This document shows, one piece after another, positions 1 through 10,820 of a stretch of DNA of 64,000 nt. The position numbers and the translations under genes were made by a program. This stretch comes from Puccinia triticina (Eukaryota; Basidiomycota; Pucciniomycetes; Pucciniales; Pucciniaceae), in assembly GCF_026914185.1 (NCBI RefSeq), contig NC_070573.1, forward strand, positions 3,713,501-3,777,500. Direction: 5' to 3'. The notes beneath the pieces were generated by a model. The model searched no databases. It worked only from the letters and a program-made list of their open reading frames with translations, and was not told the origin of the DNA. Each line of letters opens with the position of its first letter. Position 1 is the stretch's first letter.

Positions 1-2
1 GG

Positions 3-956
3 AGCTGCGAGCCCTGTCAGAAGAAAGACCTCAGGCGGCCCCAAGAGCTGCGCTACCCGACGGGCGAATCCACAATCTTCGGGCGGGTATCCATGGATGT
101 GGTCCATCTCAAAGCCAGCGGAGCCAAGTATCTAATTGTTGCCCGTGATGATTTTTCAGGATGGGTCGAGGCTAAGATCTTAAATAACCTCACTGCTGAA
201 GCCGTGGCTGCCTTTCTCCAGGAAAATTGGACGATGCGCTATGGATTGGCGCGCTCGTACTCCACCGACGAAGGGTCCGAGTTTGGCGGCGCGCTGGCGG
301 ATATGTTGCGCGATCTTCCCGGCCAGCATCGAGTTTCGACCCCTTATTACCCCGAGGGCCAAGGGATGGTTGAGCGCGGTCACGGCCCCCTTAAAGCTGC
401 ATTGGTCAAGCTAGCGGGAGAGAGTGGCAAGAACTGCCGGAAGTTTCTCCCGTTGGTCCTGTTTTCCGACCGAATCTCGACCAAGCGGACCACCGGCTAT
501 TCCCCTTACGAGTTGGTGTTCGGGCAACGCGCTGTGCTTCCGCTGGATCTGGAAATTGAGTCATACCTCGGCGTGGACTGGGACGCAGTGGAGACCACAG
601 CTGACCTTCTTGTGGCACACTCCATTCAGCTGGAGCGCAGCGAGGAGACCCGTGGGATCGCTTACCGAAAGATGATGGATGTGCGAGGCGATTCCATGCG
701 CTACTGGGAGGAGAAGCATGCGTCCAGAATCCGGGAGCCTCTCAAGCCCGGCGATCAGGTGCTTGCGTACAATCGGTCTCTGGAGACGCAGTGGGGGCAG
801 TTATTTGCTCATCGGTGGAACGGCCCCTACCGCGTCGTGAAGCAGGTATCTGGCGGCTCCTATGTCCTCGAGGAGTTGGATGGTACGGAGTTGAAGCGAA
901 GGTTCGCCGCGGATCAGGTGAAAAGGTTTTTTCCCCGTGGAGGCACAGAGGAGTAA
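3..956 (+). CDS. Ty3/Gypsy integrase, C-terminal part of pol (cut by window edge)
   Basis: The frame is open from base 3, so the first ATG (93) is internal and the gene begins outside the window. It starts in the zinc-binding region (SCEPCQKK, the CC of the HHCC finger). The DDE core follows: first Asp in MDVVHL, second Asp in YSTDEGSEF, and Glu in GMVERGHG about 35 residues later, so the catalytic triad looks complete. A basic C-terminal tail (RFAADQVKRF) ends the protein. Family knowledge: integrase inserts the retrotransposon cDNA into nuclear DNA. A second copy lies on the opposite strand at 60109-62154 and is nearly the same protein, but there the catalytic Glu is Lys. The stop is followed two bases later by a GTAAGT-headed repeat and then a probable LTR. 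Confidence 0.9.
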   Translation, partial: SCEPCQKKDLRRPQELRYPTGESTIFGRVSMDVVHLKASGAKYLIVARDDFSGWVEAKILNNLTAEAVAAFLQENWTMRYGLARSYSTDEGSEFGGALADMLRDLPGQHRVSTPYYPEGQGMVERGHGPLKAALVKLAGESGKNCRKFLPLVLFSDRISTKRTTGYSPYELVFGQRAVLPLDLEIESYLGVDWDAVETTADLLVAHSIQLERSEETRGIAYRKMMDVRGDSMRYWEEKHASRIREPLKPGDQVLAYNRSLETQWGQLFAHRWNGPYRVVKQVSGGSYVLEELDGTELKRRFAADQVKRFFPRGGTEE

Positions 957-958
957 AA

Positions 959-1081
959 GTAAGTCCCCTCCAGTTGTGCACCTCCAGGGTATTTTCTACC
1001 GTTGTCGGAACCCTACTTTATGCCACATTCGTGAGCACGGCGGAGGCCCTTGGTTCTTTTTTCCTGTCGTCGGATCTCTAG
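959..1081 (+). other. Intron-like repeat after the pol stop (copy 1 of 5)
   Basis: The segment starts with a perfect GTAAGT donor and can end at CTCTAG (1076-1081). Its first 30 bases and an internal block (a GTAGGGTT-like core followed by CCACA..CGTGAGC) recur at 51839-51727, 60112-59995, 63375-63267 and 63783-63674. Splicing is inferred from these signals, not shown. Confidence 0.45.
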
Positions 1082-1153
1082 GCGCGGATGTTCAACTCTC
1101 TTGGCGATGGTGCACGCGCAGTCTAGGGACAGACTGCAAGCGTGGTGGAGATG

Positions 1154-1902
1154 TGGTGTTCTGATTTGGCGCGGATTTTTCCCTTCCTTTCCCCAGTTTC
1201 TCTTCCTCAGTTCTTTCTCCCTTTTCTTTTCCCTTCTCTCAGGCTCTACTGTGGTTGTTGTTCCCTTTTCTTGGTCCTAACACAGATCTTCTGTGGGTTT
1301 GTTTTTGCTCTCGTTGGCTTGGTTTCTCTTCTTTTCTTTTCTTTCTTTCTCTTTTTCTCTCAAGCGCGCGTTGGAAGGTTTTGGAGGGGTGGGTTGGTTG
1401 TTTGATTTGTTGTGTTGTCTGTTTTCTTTCTCTATCTCTTGTGGTGGTTGTGTGCGCGGTGGGCGCAGGTGCAGGATGACTCTTTCCAGAAGTGTCACGG
1501 ATCCCGGAGTTTGAGTTCAGTCCGAACTCAGGCAATGGGACGGCACGGAATTCGCCTGAACCATAATTTTAGCTTCTCAGATCATTCTTAGTCACTGGAA
1601 ATCTTATCCTTCCTTGTTGATCATCAGAAGTTTTCGGAGCAAGAGGCTTGCAACCGTCAAACCCCGCATCAAGAACAGCTGCCGTGATCACTCAAGGAGT
1701 TCTTCAGGCGCTTATTCTCAACAAAACCTCACCACCACCGCCGACGAGTATCATCACTCGTCGTCTCAGAATAAATCCCCCCCCCCATTCTCGCTAATTT
1801 TCCTACATCACCGGCCAATCCTTAGACCATCCGTGAAGGCAGCGCTGACGCGCAATTCTCCCTTCCCACTAACTGCCTACCGCCTAGCACGGTAGGAGTT
1901 CC
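1154..1902 (+). repeat. Probable 3' LTR of the left Gypsy element
   Basis: The right end (GTAGGAGTTCCATA) matches the end of the LTR in the opposite-strand sister copy (GTCGGAGTTCCACA at 58931). Several interior blocks are shared, for example the AACACAG block near 1278 and the stretch near 1500-1590. The left end is placed at TGTTCTG, just after a purine-rich tract (GGTGGAGATGTGG) that could be the polypurine tract. The sequence is pyrimidine-rich at 1170-1440. The terminal CA has become TA, and the exact left edge is inferred. Confidence 0.55.
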
Positions 1903-1989
1903 ATACCGGTCCCAGTGTGAGCATATGCGCCGGGTATGCGCTGCGTGGATGAGCCAATGGAGAGTTAACCTTGTGCAGTGCCCCATTAT

Positions 1990-2436
1990 CTATAACCACA
2001 GAAATAGCTTACCTTGTACGCACACCCGGCGGCCAAGGGGATCAATCCCCCATTGGGATCCACCTGCTTGTCTGCGGAACTCCGCCGCCTCGCTGTAGGA
2101 ACGCTCAAGGTAAAAGATCCACAGGCATATCTCTACCGAGGTATATGATCCGTCAGAAATGGAAGCGACGATGGGATAGACCAATTTGTACATACCTGAG
2201 ACCTTTCGATTGTGAATGCCATTGAGGGCCAAATCATCGATGACCTTGCGCGCAATGGCCGGCTTGGATGCCTGGGTATCAAGTACGTGCCAACGTTCAT
2301 AATTGGTGGCAAGCCAATCAATGAGGACCATCATGCTTGATGGGCCACCTTCATGGCCATTGGAGCCCCAGGGGATTCCTCGGATTAGCGTCATTTTATC
2401 GACCTTGAAGATGATGTGATGAGAGGTTTGGCGCAA
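1990..2436 (-). CDS. SANT/Myb-like DNA-binding protein of a Harbinger unit
   Basis: The translation contains GPSSMMVLIDWLATNYERW, then a K-rich helix and a segment ending in GIHNRKVSG. This tryptophan-spaced three-helix pattern recalls the SANT/Myb-like partner proteins of PIF/Harbinger transposons. A 63-nt in-frame intron is possible (GTATGT donor at 2195, TAG acceptor ending 2133); it would join the domain to a helix beginning LERSYSEAAEF. In known Harbingers the partner protein helps bring the transposase to the element ends. The gene lies next to the transposase (3283-4664) and points away from the coiled-coil gene at 2608. The C-terminus after 2050 may be out of frame or degraded. Recognition is from memory of the pattern, so moderate confidence only. 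Confidence 0.5.
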   Translation of the reverse strand: MRQTSHHIIFKVDKMTLIRGIPWGSNGHEGGPSSMMVLIDWLATNYERWHVLDTQASKPAIARKVIDDLALNGIHNRKVSGMYKLVYPIVASISDGSYTSVEICLWIFYLERSYSEAAEFRRQAGGSQWGIDPLGRRVCVQGKLFLWL

Positions 2437-2607
2437 TTGTAGGGAATTTGGTTGGTTCTGGTTGACTATTACAAAGCTGCTTGTTGGCCCGAGGCAATAG
2501 TCGGACCAAAAGTAGACAGTAGGGCTTTCAGAAGGCCCCAGCCCGTTTCAGATTGCCACGTGGATCATGCTGGCTTGGCCGGCGGGCCATCAAGATAATC
2601 TTTTACC

Positions 2608-3229
2608 ATGCCACCAACACCTGGCAGCAAATCCCGGACACCTGAGCTCATCAGCAACCAACCTATCCACCTGGCAGGCGAACCAAACGTCGAAAACCGT
2701 CGGTTTCACCCTGCAAACGACCCTGATATCCCGGACTCAAATGAGGACGAGACTGTGGCCCTGCATGCCCAAATACATGGGGCCACACGGGCGAATCCTG
2801 AGGATGACAGTGTTAGTACGCACCTATAAAGTAAATTCCTTGTCTGTGGGGGTGGCCGGCCAATGCTGATGTTGTGATGTCCCCCCGAAGATCACATCTT
2901 CAGCGGATTTTATGACATCCGAAAACTCAGAGCGCACAACAGTGCTATACTCCTCCGATACTGTGGTCGGCATCCACGACTACGAGTCGTTGGCATCTAG
3001 GGAAGCCACCTATTCTTCGGATGGGTACATGAGTCCAGCGGAGGTACATACACGCGCGGAGGCATGCATGGATTGACTTGCCCGCGATGCAGTCATTGCA
3101 TTGGAAGCCCAGCAAGCCCGGTCTCATGAGGCGCAGAGACGTGCTGAGGCATGTAGGGCTCGCCTCTCCTGTGATGCTTCAATTGTCCGCAACGCTGCTC
3201 GGCAAAATGCCGAACACGGCAATAGATGA
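2608..3229 (+). pseudogene. Coiled-coil accessory gene of the Harbinger unit, broken by one TGA
   Basis: Exon 1 (2608-2811, 68 codons, starts MPPTPGSKSRT) ends at a GTTAGT donor. A 79-nt intron ends at AAG (2890), and exon 2 resumes in phase and runs to TGA at 3227-3229. Exon 2 is acidic and Ser-rich, then changes to an Ala/Arg/Glu-rich helical stretch (ALEAQQARSHEAQRRAEA), a likely coiled coil. One in-frame TGA at 3074-3076 interrupts it, immediately before LARDAV. The frame on both sides is otherwise open and coding-like, so this is probably a single nonsense change. The position between the SANT-like gene and the transposase suggests one Harbinger cargo gene. I do not know its function. 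Confidence 0.45.
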
Positions 3230-3282
3230 TTTAGGATGCGATTACACATATCAAAAGCAATCAACACTACACACAAGATCAT

Positions 3283-4664
3283 CTAACTACATAAATGATG
3301 ACGGAGCCGATCCCTGATGGAGGCCATAGATTGTAGATCGAGGTTTCCCAGGCCTGCGCCTTCAACGGCATCGGGGGCTCCGAGCTCTGCAAATGCGGCC
3401 TCGTGACTGCTCCGCTTGTCCCAGACTTGCAGATAAAGCGCGCCTCGTTTGTTCAGTAGGTTGTGCAAAATGATACAAGCAAACATGTTGTTCCTTGCTC
3501 GGACGGGCTTTTCCTTCTGTGCGGTGAGGAGGATCCGGAAACAATTCTTCAACTTCCCAAACACCATTTCAACAACCATGCGAGTCGAAGAGTGGATGAA
3601 GTTGAAGTCCACGTTATCGGGCCGCGAGATTGATGGATAAGGTACCAGGATCCTGACATTTCCCGGATATCCTGCATCCCCAATAAGGTATGATCCCTTG
3701 GGGATCATTGGTGCTGCCGGGGTTGCTGGAGACAGACTATGGCCAAGCTGAGATCGCCAAAAGAGTCTGCTGTCGTGCATGGAACCTGGTGCACCGCCGC
3801 TGACCTACTTCCAAATAGAGAGTGAGCCAAGCTTGAGGAAGCATGAATGAGAAAGTAAGAATATGTACATTACGGAAGTTCCCTTCTCCGTCAACGACGC
3901 ATTGGAAGACAATCGATGCCCAAATTTTCCGGTTGACGTAACCTTTCCAGCAATCCTCGGGCGGCATAGCCAAAGGGATGTGGGTCTCATCAATTGCTCC
4001 AACAATCCCTGGGATACCATGCTTCATCTCAAAGGACTGCTTGATTTCATCCCATTGGCTAGTATTTTCGAGTCAAGGGAAGCTGATGTACCCAATGTCA
4101 GAGTACATTCACATAAGACAATTTGGATAACCAAACTAACCTGACTGTATCGATCCGGAAGAGCTCGAGTAAAGCAAGAACAAATCGCTCCAATGCTTTG
4201 TCCGCGGTTTCTTTGCCAATGTTGAACACATGGCCGATTGTAACGTAGCAAGAGCCGTGGCCAAGCCTATAAAGCCCAACTGCTACCTGAGCCTCCACGG
4301 ATAGAGGGTCTCCACGCCGTAAGAGATCCAGCTGAAGGTTGTCTCGCAGGCTGTCCGCAAGCCAACGGAAATCGGCCAGCGACATGCGGAAGTATTCGAT
4401 GAATTGCATGTGAGGAATGTTGGGGTCGTTCCAAGGCTCCCATCTGGGGGGACGCTTATATGCTTGGCGTGTTGCACGGATGTATACTTCTTCCGGTGGG
4501 TTATTCTGTTCTTTCAAAAGCCAGATGGCAAGGAGCTGGTTGGTCGGGTCGATGAGTGGGAGGGGGATCATGGCGAGTAGTGATGCGGTGTGCGGATTCT
4601 GGTTCAGCCAGCCGAGGCGGAACACTTCAGCTGTATTGATATCCAGCTGGCCCGTGTCACACAC
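3283..4664 (-). pseudogene. PIF/Harbinger DDE transposase (DDE_Tnp_4 type), three exons, one TGA
   Basis: Exon 1 (4664-4141) encodes the N-terminal helical region; a GTTAGT donor at 4140 and CAG acceptor at 4083 give a 57-nt intron. Exon 2 (4082-3869) holds GAIDETHIPL with the first catalytic Asp. A 64-nt intron (3868-3805, GTACAT...TAG) is followed by exon 3 (3804-3283) with GSMHDSRLF, the second Asp in IGDAGYP and the Glu in VEMVFGKLKN. All three DDE residues are visible and the length is normal for the family, a cut-and-paste transposase. Exon 2 carries an in-frame TGA at 4075-4073, six bases after the splice site, where Arg would fit. This copy is therefore probably inactive unless a different acceptor is used. 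Confidence 0.8.
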
Positions 4665-5417
4665 AGACAGCTTGCACCTGCCTACTCTGGCAAGCTACTT
4701 GGTGAGGGATGCACATATGTTTATATGTGCACCCTGTTGTTTGAAGTTTGCGCAAGAGATTTTTGAAATCAAAAATCTTCCATTTTGATTTCTTTTTCGT
4801 TTCAAAATTGTTTTCAAATACTTTCGAAATAAAACTCGAAATTTCGTTTATAATTGGGGCCTGACTCATCAAAAAAAGCCTTTTTACTTCTCTCAAACAT
4901 CAACAAAAAAGACAGTTTGATTTGTCTGACTGCTCACCGTGATGAAACTTTCACTGGACCAGTTTTTGTCTTTCCGGCTCACCAAGTTGCAATTGATTTG
5001 ACAAAGCCAAATGGTATATGTTGGATTGTATTTGATGCAGGAAAGTTCAAGCACTGTACTCATAATGCCCAGCCTTGTCATAAAACACTCACAGTGTCCG
5101 GTTTTTCATTACAAATAACCAAGTCTTGTGTAGACACAATCAAGCGCATCTGTAGTGGCTATTACATAAATAAAACTCATCTGCTGGGTCCAAAATTTCA
5201 TGTTTCCGACAACACTCAGTTACTCGGAAAAATATCTCAAAGCAGTTTGTAAGTGATTTTTAGTTTGAAGTTTTTTTCTCTCTTTATTCAATGAATTCCA
5301 CTCTTTCCAAACATGAATATCATTGATATTTTCCTATTGGTCTCTTTTTTCTGAAGTTTGAATTTTCCAAAGACCTTGATGCACATTTGTTTGCTCTAGC
5401 CGCTTCACAATGGGGTT
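4665..5417. other. No assignable gene; one open frame of unknown meaning
   Basis: AT-rich stretch. A 132-codon open frame at 4854-5252 (+) has no motif I recognise and may be chance. I could not identify Harbinger terminal repeats here with confidence. Confidence 0.3.
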
Positions 5418-5620
5418 GACACCTTGAAATTACTGATTTCCACCTTGTAATTGTTGGTTGACACCTTGCAAATATTGGTTTACACATTTTAATTGTTCAT
5501 TTGGACCTTTTAAATGCTGGTTTACACCTTCTCAATGGTAGTTTAGACCTGGAATATGTTGGTTTACATGGGTTTAACTTAGGTTTATGTCTTTTAAACT
5601 TGGGTTTACACATGTGGTGA
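5418..5620 (+). repeat. Degenerate tandem repeat with a GGTTTACACCTT core
   Basis: About seven diverged units of roughly 30 bases follow one another, each with a version of TTGGTTTACACCTT followed by an A/T-rich spacer. The drift between units suggests an old array. Confidence 0.6.
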
Positions 5621-6538
5621 TACATCATGGTAGCAGACTAACAGACAAATCAATATGTAGAACCAGTAAACAATTTCTTAAGGATTTGGGATAGGCCTTT
5701 GCGGCCTGGTCATATACTGGAAGCTTGATCTTATTTTTCCTGCAGGACATTGTGTAATTGATTTTGGACTTGTGCTTGTTGCCATTGACACATTTGCCAG
5801 CCCAGTGTAAGGCACCGCAGGACGCGCAAATTCAATTACACAGGCCAATGTTATGCAGTATGCTTACAAAGTCAAAACCAAGAATCTTTTTTTCTGTGTT
5901 TTGGGATGGGTGATCTACAACCTTATTTTATCGACAAACAGTGTGTCATTGTTGATGACGGACTCCACTGGGACGAAGGCCGACGAGTTGTCCTCAGCGG
6001 ATATTTGCAGGGTGTCAGCGTAGTGACGGGAAAATTAACAGTCAGGGTAAGTCAATGTTTCATCTGTTTGTGTCTTGACATCAAGTTAACCTCATAGAAG
6101 CCAGGTTACGGGGGCTAATTGGTGTCAAAGATAGCCCAACCTGATAACAGAAAGACACCAATCCCCAAGCTCTAGCTGCATAACACACGTGTCATACTTA
6201 ACGTGTGTCCCACATTCTCCCCTTGGCTTTGCAAATAATGTTGTCACAGATCCCCCCAATTATTACCCCCAGGGGAATTACTTGCCAATGTGGCTTAAAG
6301 CACGTCCTTTGCCAACTAACATAACCGCACCGGTAGAAGGCCAAGTGAATTTTGGCCTGACCTGGTAGTCCTCTCAAGCATAATGCAAGTTTATGAGAAT
6401 CAACAGACGGCATTCCTATCCTGGTCAAGGATTGGAAAGGATGATCTACTAAATATTAGGATCACACAAGACACCCCAAATCCCATAGAGATTCAAGCCA
6501 TCGACATTAATCAGTCGATGCATTTTAATCTCAAGGCG
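5621..6538. other. Unassigned stretch with a possible exon
   Basis: A short plus-strand frame at 5906-6046 (starts MGDLQPYFIDKQ, includes GLHWDEGRRVVLSG) runs into a GTAAGT at 6047, so it could be a first exon; I could not find its continuation. No other feature is supported. Confidence 0.2.
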
Positions 6539-6842
6539 TCATGTTGGACTGAGGTTACAGATTGAGGCACCCGTCTTGCATTTAATTCTTTCTGGGGTGA
6601 CAATCACCCAAAATTCACTTGTGCCTGTCAACATACTTCCAAATCGGCGCCGTTTTCTTGCCTGCGCGTTCTCCTGGGACAAATTAGAGTCAAAATGAAT
6701 GACAGTGGGTCCTTGGCGCCATAACCTGATCAATACTACATTCAATACAATCATCTCCGTCGCGCAGATGCACATAAACAGTGCCTTCAATAAGTTTATG
6801 TAATGGGCTGTTGTAAGTGGCTAGTGGTGCGCTGTACGCCAT
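6539..6842 (-). CDS. Small two-exon gene, 83 aa, function unknown
   Basis: Exon 1 (6842-6726, 39 codons, starts MAYSAPLATY) and exon 2 (6673-6539, stop TGA) are joined across a 52-nt intron with GTTATG donor and CCCAG acceptor. Phase is kept and both exons are open throughout. Exon 1 has a hydrophobic strand pattern (GTVYVHLRDGDDCIEC). Exon 2 begins with a basic cluster (ARKRRRF), then alternates strand-like segments. I do not recognise the family. It lies on the same strand as the genes at 7181-7543 and 9155-10385, so the three may be a local group, but I see no shared domain I can prove. It could be a fragment of a longer gene. Confidence 0.4.
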
Positions 6843-7180
6843 GCCACAGCGGGAAAATCCAAACCCATCTCAAGCATCCTGGGCACCGCCGCGCACCCCG
6901 CATGGCCAGGGACAACCCACCTGGATTGTACCCATTCTCAAGTTGACTGCGATCTTAAAACACTAAATGATGGCTCATTTAAGTCTATCAAAATCTCATG
7001 ATGATCAATTGCGGTGCTGCATCCTGGCACTTGGGACACACGCTTCGGAAGGATGCATGTAGTATAGACATAACGGCGCTTCCGGAGTCACCCCTGTTAA
7101 CTGGGTTATGCTCCAAGCATTAGTACATAGCTAACAAATCAAATATTTGCGGATCCAATGGTGGATAAACATATTGCGTT
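6843..7180. other. Spacer, nothing recognised
   Basis: No convincing coding region, tRNA or repeat is visible in this interval between two small minus-strand genes. Confidence 0.3.
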
Positions 7181-7543
7181 CTAGTTGGGGACAATTTGAC
7201 CGGTATAAGGAGCAATGTTGCCGGAGATAGTGTACGTCATGTTTCCTTTGATGAATGGCAAAGTGGCCCGATTAGCGTGGAGGTCGACCCCGTATATTCC
7301 ACCACCAGGCATATGCAATCCCAAACCCTTCTGGATTGTCCTCACGAATCTCTCCGTGGCACCGGTCTCCACGTTAATGGAAATAACAGGCTGCGCAGTC
7401 ACAGAATTTCAGCTCTAAGTAGTATGAGCGTTGGGGCAAGAACGCACCTTTGCAATTGTCATGAAATCGCCACAAAATAGGACCTGATCAGTTTTGGGGA
7501 GTTGGTGGGGCTCTCCCAAGACTACAGCGGTTGTAGGAGACAT
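7181..7543 (-). CDS. Small two-exon gene, 101 aa, function unknown
   Basis: Exon 1 (7543-7448, 32 codons, starts MSPTTAVVLGEP) ends in a GTGCGT donor. A 57-nt intron ends in GCGCAG, and exon 2 (7390-7181, 70 codons) stops at TAG. Frame and phase are intact. Exon 2 has a Gly-rich turn (HMPGGGIYGVDLH) followed by two strand-like segments (LPFIKGNMTYTISGNI), which suggest a beta-rich fold. No catalytic motif, signal peptide or membrane segment is seen. I do not recognise the family. The pattern TYTISGNI resembles SYYLSGKL in the neighbour at 9155-10385, which hints at but does not prove kinship. Confidence 0.4.
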
Positions 7544-9154
7544 TTGAAATTGTAAGGACAGGATGACCGCAACTGGAAATGATTTTTGGCTTGTTAATAA
7601 TAATCAAGCAATGTGAGTTGAACAGGAAGTTTGATCACAAATACGTATGTTTGATGGTGAGGCTCAGTCATAGGGTAGAGGGAGAACATCACCTGTGAAA
7701 CTAATTATCGCGGTTTGAAGGGCGTTGGCAGCTTCCTTCATCAATTGGCTTGAGGCATGTGCTCATACCAGCCGCCGCCATGAGCCTGCAACTTAGCCAG
7801 AACTGACAAGGGATCAATTGATTATCTTGGTGAAGATTGACCAAGCCATCAAATAGCCTGGGGTTGACCCAAATGTAAAAACTTTGTATACGCCAATTGC
7901 AAAGCATATGGCCTGTTGCAATTTAAAGATACGTCATAACAATATGCCGCAAGCATGCGCATGATGAACCGCAATGCTTAGCATTCATGCCAATACGGAC
8001 AAGTGAGGCCGCACGACTGTGCTTAGTCAAGTTGAATTTAGATGTCATTATCATGAGAGTTGTGCTCAATCTACCTGCAAATCAATCACAAACAATATCA
8101 TAAGCATAAACTGTTAATTTGGGAACATGGGGGCTCGGCGATTCTCATATGTTTGATTCAGGTTAACATGAGTCTAAGATTCTCGTGCAGTTTACGTAAA
8201 AGTAATTGCTGCCCTGGCAGGTCAAATCGCATTATGCGCAAGGTCGCAAGAACAGGAAGAGAGTTATTGGGTCAACGGATTGAACCAAGGAGGTTTATGT
8301 TACCATATGCATTGCCTGTGAAGTGAAGCCAGGGTTGGCTGTTGAAGTCGGAGGTTCATGTTACCATATGCATTGCTTGTGAAGTGACAAGCCTCTTCTT
8401 GTTGTGTACGGGCAGGGAGAACTAAATTATCAGCGGAGGAATTGGCTGATTTTGCGGTTGCTCATCATGGACTGTGTCCATGAAAGCCAGGGTTGGCTGT
8501 TGAAGTCGTGATCAACAAAGGCAGGAGGGCAATAAATTCTGCACTGCCTGTTTTTTTGTATTTTTAATTTTAAGCAGATCAAGCATAGCTTAAGACTGTT
8601 CCTCCAAAAGTCACGGGGAGCCTGATTAGGTTTGGAGCGGGCTGCGGCATGTGCGCTTCAAAGGGGGTGGTAAGAATTTCAACAGTAAGGCAAAAGATTT
8701 CAATGCGTTAGTCACGCCTCATTGAAGCAGCCGGGAATATACTACGTGGAAACAAGGGATACAAGATGAACAACTCCAGGCTCGAGATTGGGACGGCAAC
8801 GTTTCAAATAAACAGATCTCAATAGGTTCAGTAGAAAAGTAATGGAGGGCATTGCGGTAAAATAAGCTGATCAATCAAAAACCTATGGACAGGAAAAAGA
8901 TTTTTTTTGAGTTTGAACGGACATAGAGCTAATTCGAGGGGTTTCACAAGAAGTTACGGTATACAAATTGACGTAGAAGTAGAAATCAACCATAAAGGTG
9001 AAAATGGTTTTGCACAAAAGATCAAAGTCATCCATCAAGGATTGAACAAAACGTATCTATTGGGTGGGGATTGATTGGCTGCTTGAGATGGTGACTGTGA
9101 TCACTGAAGCCAATCAAGATTGCAAAAAGTAAATCTGGGTCCAGGAGGTAGTGC
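7544..9154. other. Intergenic stretch with short dispersed repeats
   Basis: No gene is supported. Near-identical blocks recur at 8290-8385 (a GTTACCATATGCATTGC block twice) and GCCAGGGTTGGCTGTTGA occurs at about 8328 and 8485. The rest is AT-rich with no recognisable signals. Confidence 0.35.
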
Positions 9155-10385
9155 TCAGGAGCGCTTCATGCTCTTTGCAGCCTCTTTCAGAACCTGCTTG
9201 CGGGGTCGGCCCCAAGGCTTTGGTTTGGCTTTGTGATCCGACTTGAGTTCAATGTTGGAATCCTCAGACTGAGACGTGTTGCCTTCACCTTTGGATTGCG
9301 GGTCTGCTTTAGCTTTGCCTTTCTTCAACGGAGTTCCTCCTCCTTGGTTGATCGTAGCTCAAGGTTTGGATCTTGATGGCGTAGGCAAGGCCCCTACCTG
9401 AACGGGTCTTGCTGGGGTAAACTTTGTCCTGTAACAGGGGTGGAGCCCAATATGAGTGAGTTCGAACAATGGGGATTGATGCGAACTTACAGTTGTTGCC
9501 TGGCCTTTGTATGAGGAGAAGTGGAGTTTGAGGTAGAGGCGATAAGGTTACCTTTCCCAATTTGGTGGCTGCTGGTAACGGCGACGGAGCTCACCTAACA
9601 TTGCAAGTTAGCGAGGTGATCATAAGTACTGACAAGCTCACTTGGGCTTACAAGTACCACAGCCATGTTCCTTTCCATGTTGAAGTCGACTAATTGGCCA
9701 ATGATTTTGACCTCACATCCGATAATGTAAAGGTTATGGGTCTTTGCGTACAACTTTGATCCAGGAACAATATACGTGATTTGGAAACGACAATGACATC
9801 GCTCCTGTTTTGGCGGATAAGTTAATAATTTCGGATTAGAGAAAATGAAATTGGGCTTTCCTGTGCATCCCAATCGTTGTGCGCTACAACAACTTTGAGG
9901 TGGGTCTTGCCAGTGTCCCCTGGTGCAATGACCTCTTTGCGAAAGACCACAATACCAAGGCTGTCAACTATTGCTTTGTTTGTGAACAAAAGAGGGTTGT
10001 CAGATGTGGAACCCGCGGGGGCAACCGAATCTTGCGTATAAGTCAAAACTGGTGTGGATCCGTCGTTGAGCGCAATTAGTTTTCCACTGAGGTAATAGGA
10101 GCTTTTGGGTTTGAGGACGTTGTTGAGCGCAATATTTGTGATGAGTGTGAGGTTGAAATCTTCTTGCTTGTTGTTGTACACACTGGCGCACTGTACGTAA
10201 CTGGGGGTTGTGATATTCCCATACATGTTGCCCCTGACAGCTTCAGGGATAGACTATATGGATGTCAGGTGGTGGTCAGCTTGGTTATTACGAGTTGAAA
10301 CGTAATGAAGGAAGCTTACTTCACTGAGGGGTTCAAACAGGCCAGTCATGCCTGCGGGGTGGTTGGGAACTTGAATTCCAGCCAT
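9155..10385 (-). pseudogene. Five-exon gene with OB-like beta region and C-terminal AT-hook, disabled
   Basis: Exon 1 is 10385-10320 (starts MAGIQVPNHPAG), exon 2 is 10253-9861, exon 3 is 9804-9652, exon 4 is 9594-9491 and exon 5 is 9428-9155. Introns of 66, 57 and 62 nt have good GTAAGC/GTAAGT donors. The 56-nt intron between exons 2 and 3 starts with GAAAGC, as if GTAAGC had lost its T. Exons 2-3 read as a beta-strand-rich domain (SYYLSGKLIAL, then ITYIVPGSK and IIGQLVDFNM), possibly an OB fold of the single-strand-binding type; that is a guess. Exon 5 has an in-frame TGA at 9361-9359, then a Lys-rich tail with KPWGRPRKQ, an AT-hook core. The donor change and the nonsense codon point to a recently dead copy of a family I cannot name. 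Confidence 0.5.
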
Positions 10386-10410
10386 TCTTTGTTGGATAAT
10401 TGATATAAGT

Positions 10411-10634
10411 TGCGGCGTGAGAGGATCAACCGGTTGTTCAGGGGCTCGGGAGATGTGTAGATTTGTGTTGAAGACAATGGGCGGGCTGCTTGTTACTGTA
10501 GTGCAATGTTAGGAGTGGTGAGGTTGCGGCGTGAGAGGATGGAGCGGTTCTTCAAGGGCGCGGAAGAGGTATAGCTTTGTGTTGAAGGCAATGGGCGGGT
10601 TGCTTGTTACTGTAGTGCAATGTTAGGAGTGGTG
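10411..10634. repeat. Tandem duplication, two copies of about 112 bp
   Basis: The block starting TGCGGCGTGAGAGGAT at 10411 recurs at 10525, and both copies end in GCAATGTTAGGAGTGGTGAG. It lies upstream of the five-exon gene. Confidence 0.75.
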
Positions 10635-10820
10635 AGCTGCCTGGAATGATGTAGAAGGGGAGGCTATTTACAGTGTTTGGTGAGGATTGCAGTACATTTG
10701 TGGGGTGAGTCAAGTAGTGGTGACTGATAGGGTTGGAGGGGCCCTACAACGGGCCAGATGGGGCTGGGATTAGGGGCTGGACGGAGGCGTGGCAACAGTT
10801 GAGCCTAGCGCTGAATGAGG

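Noticed and set aside
1142..1535. Open frames on both strands in the pyrimidine-rich stretch
   Set aside because: They are products of low-complexity LTR sequence (Phe/Leu/Ser or Lys/Arg only) with no domain.
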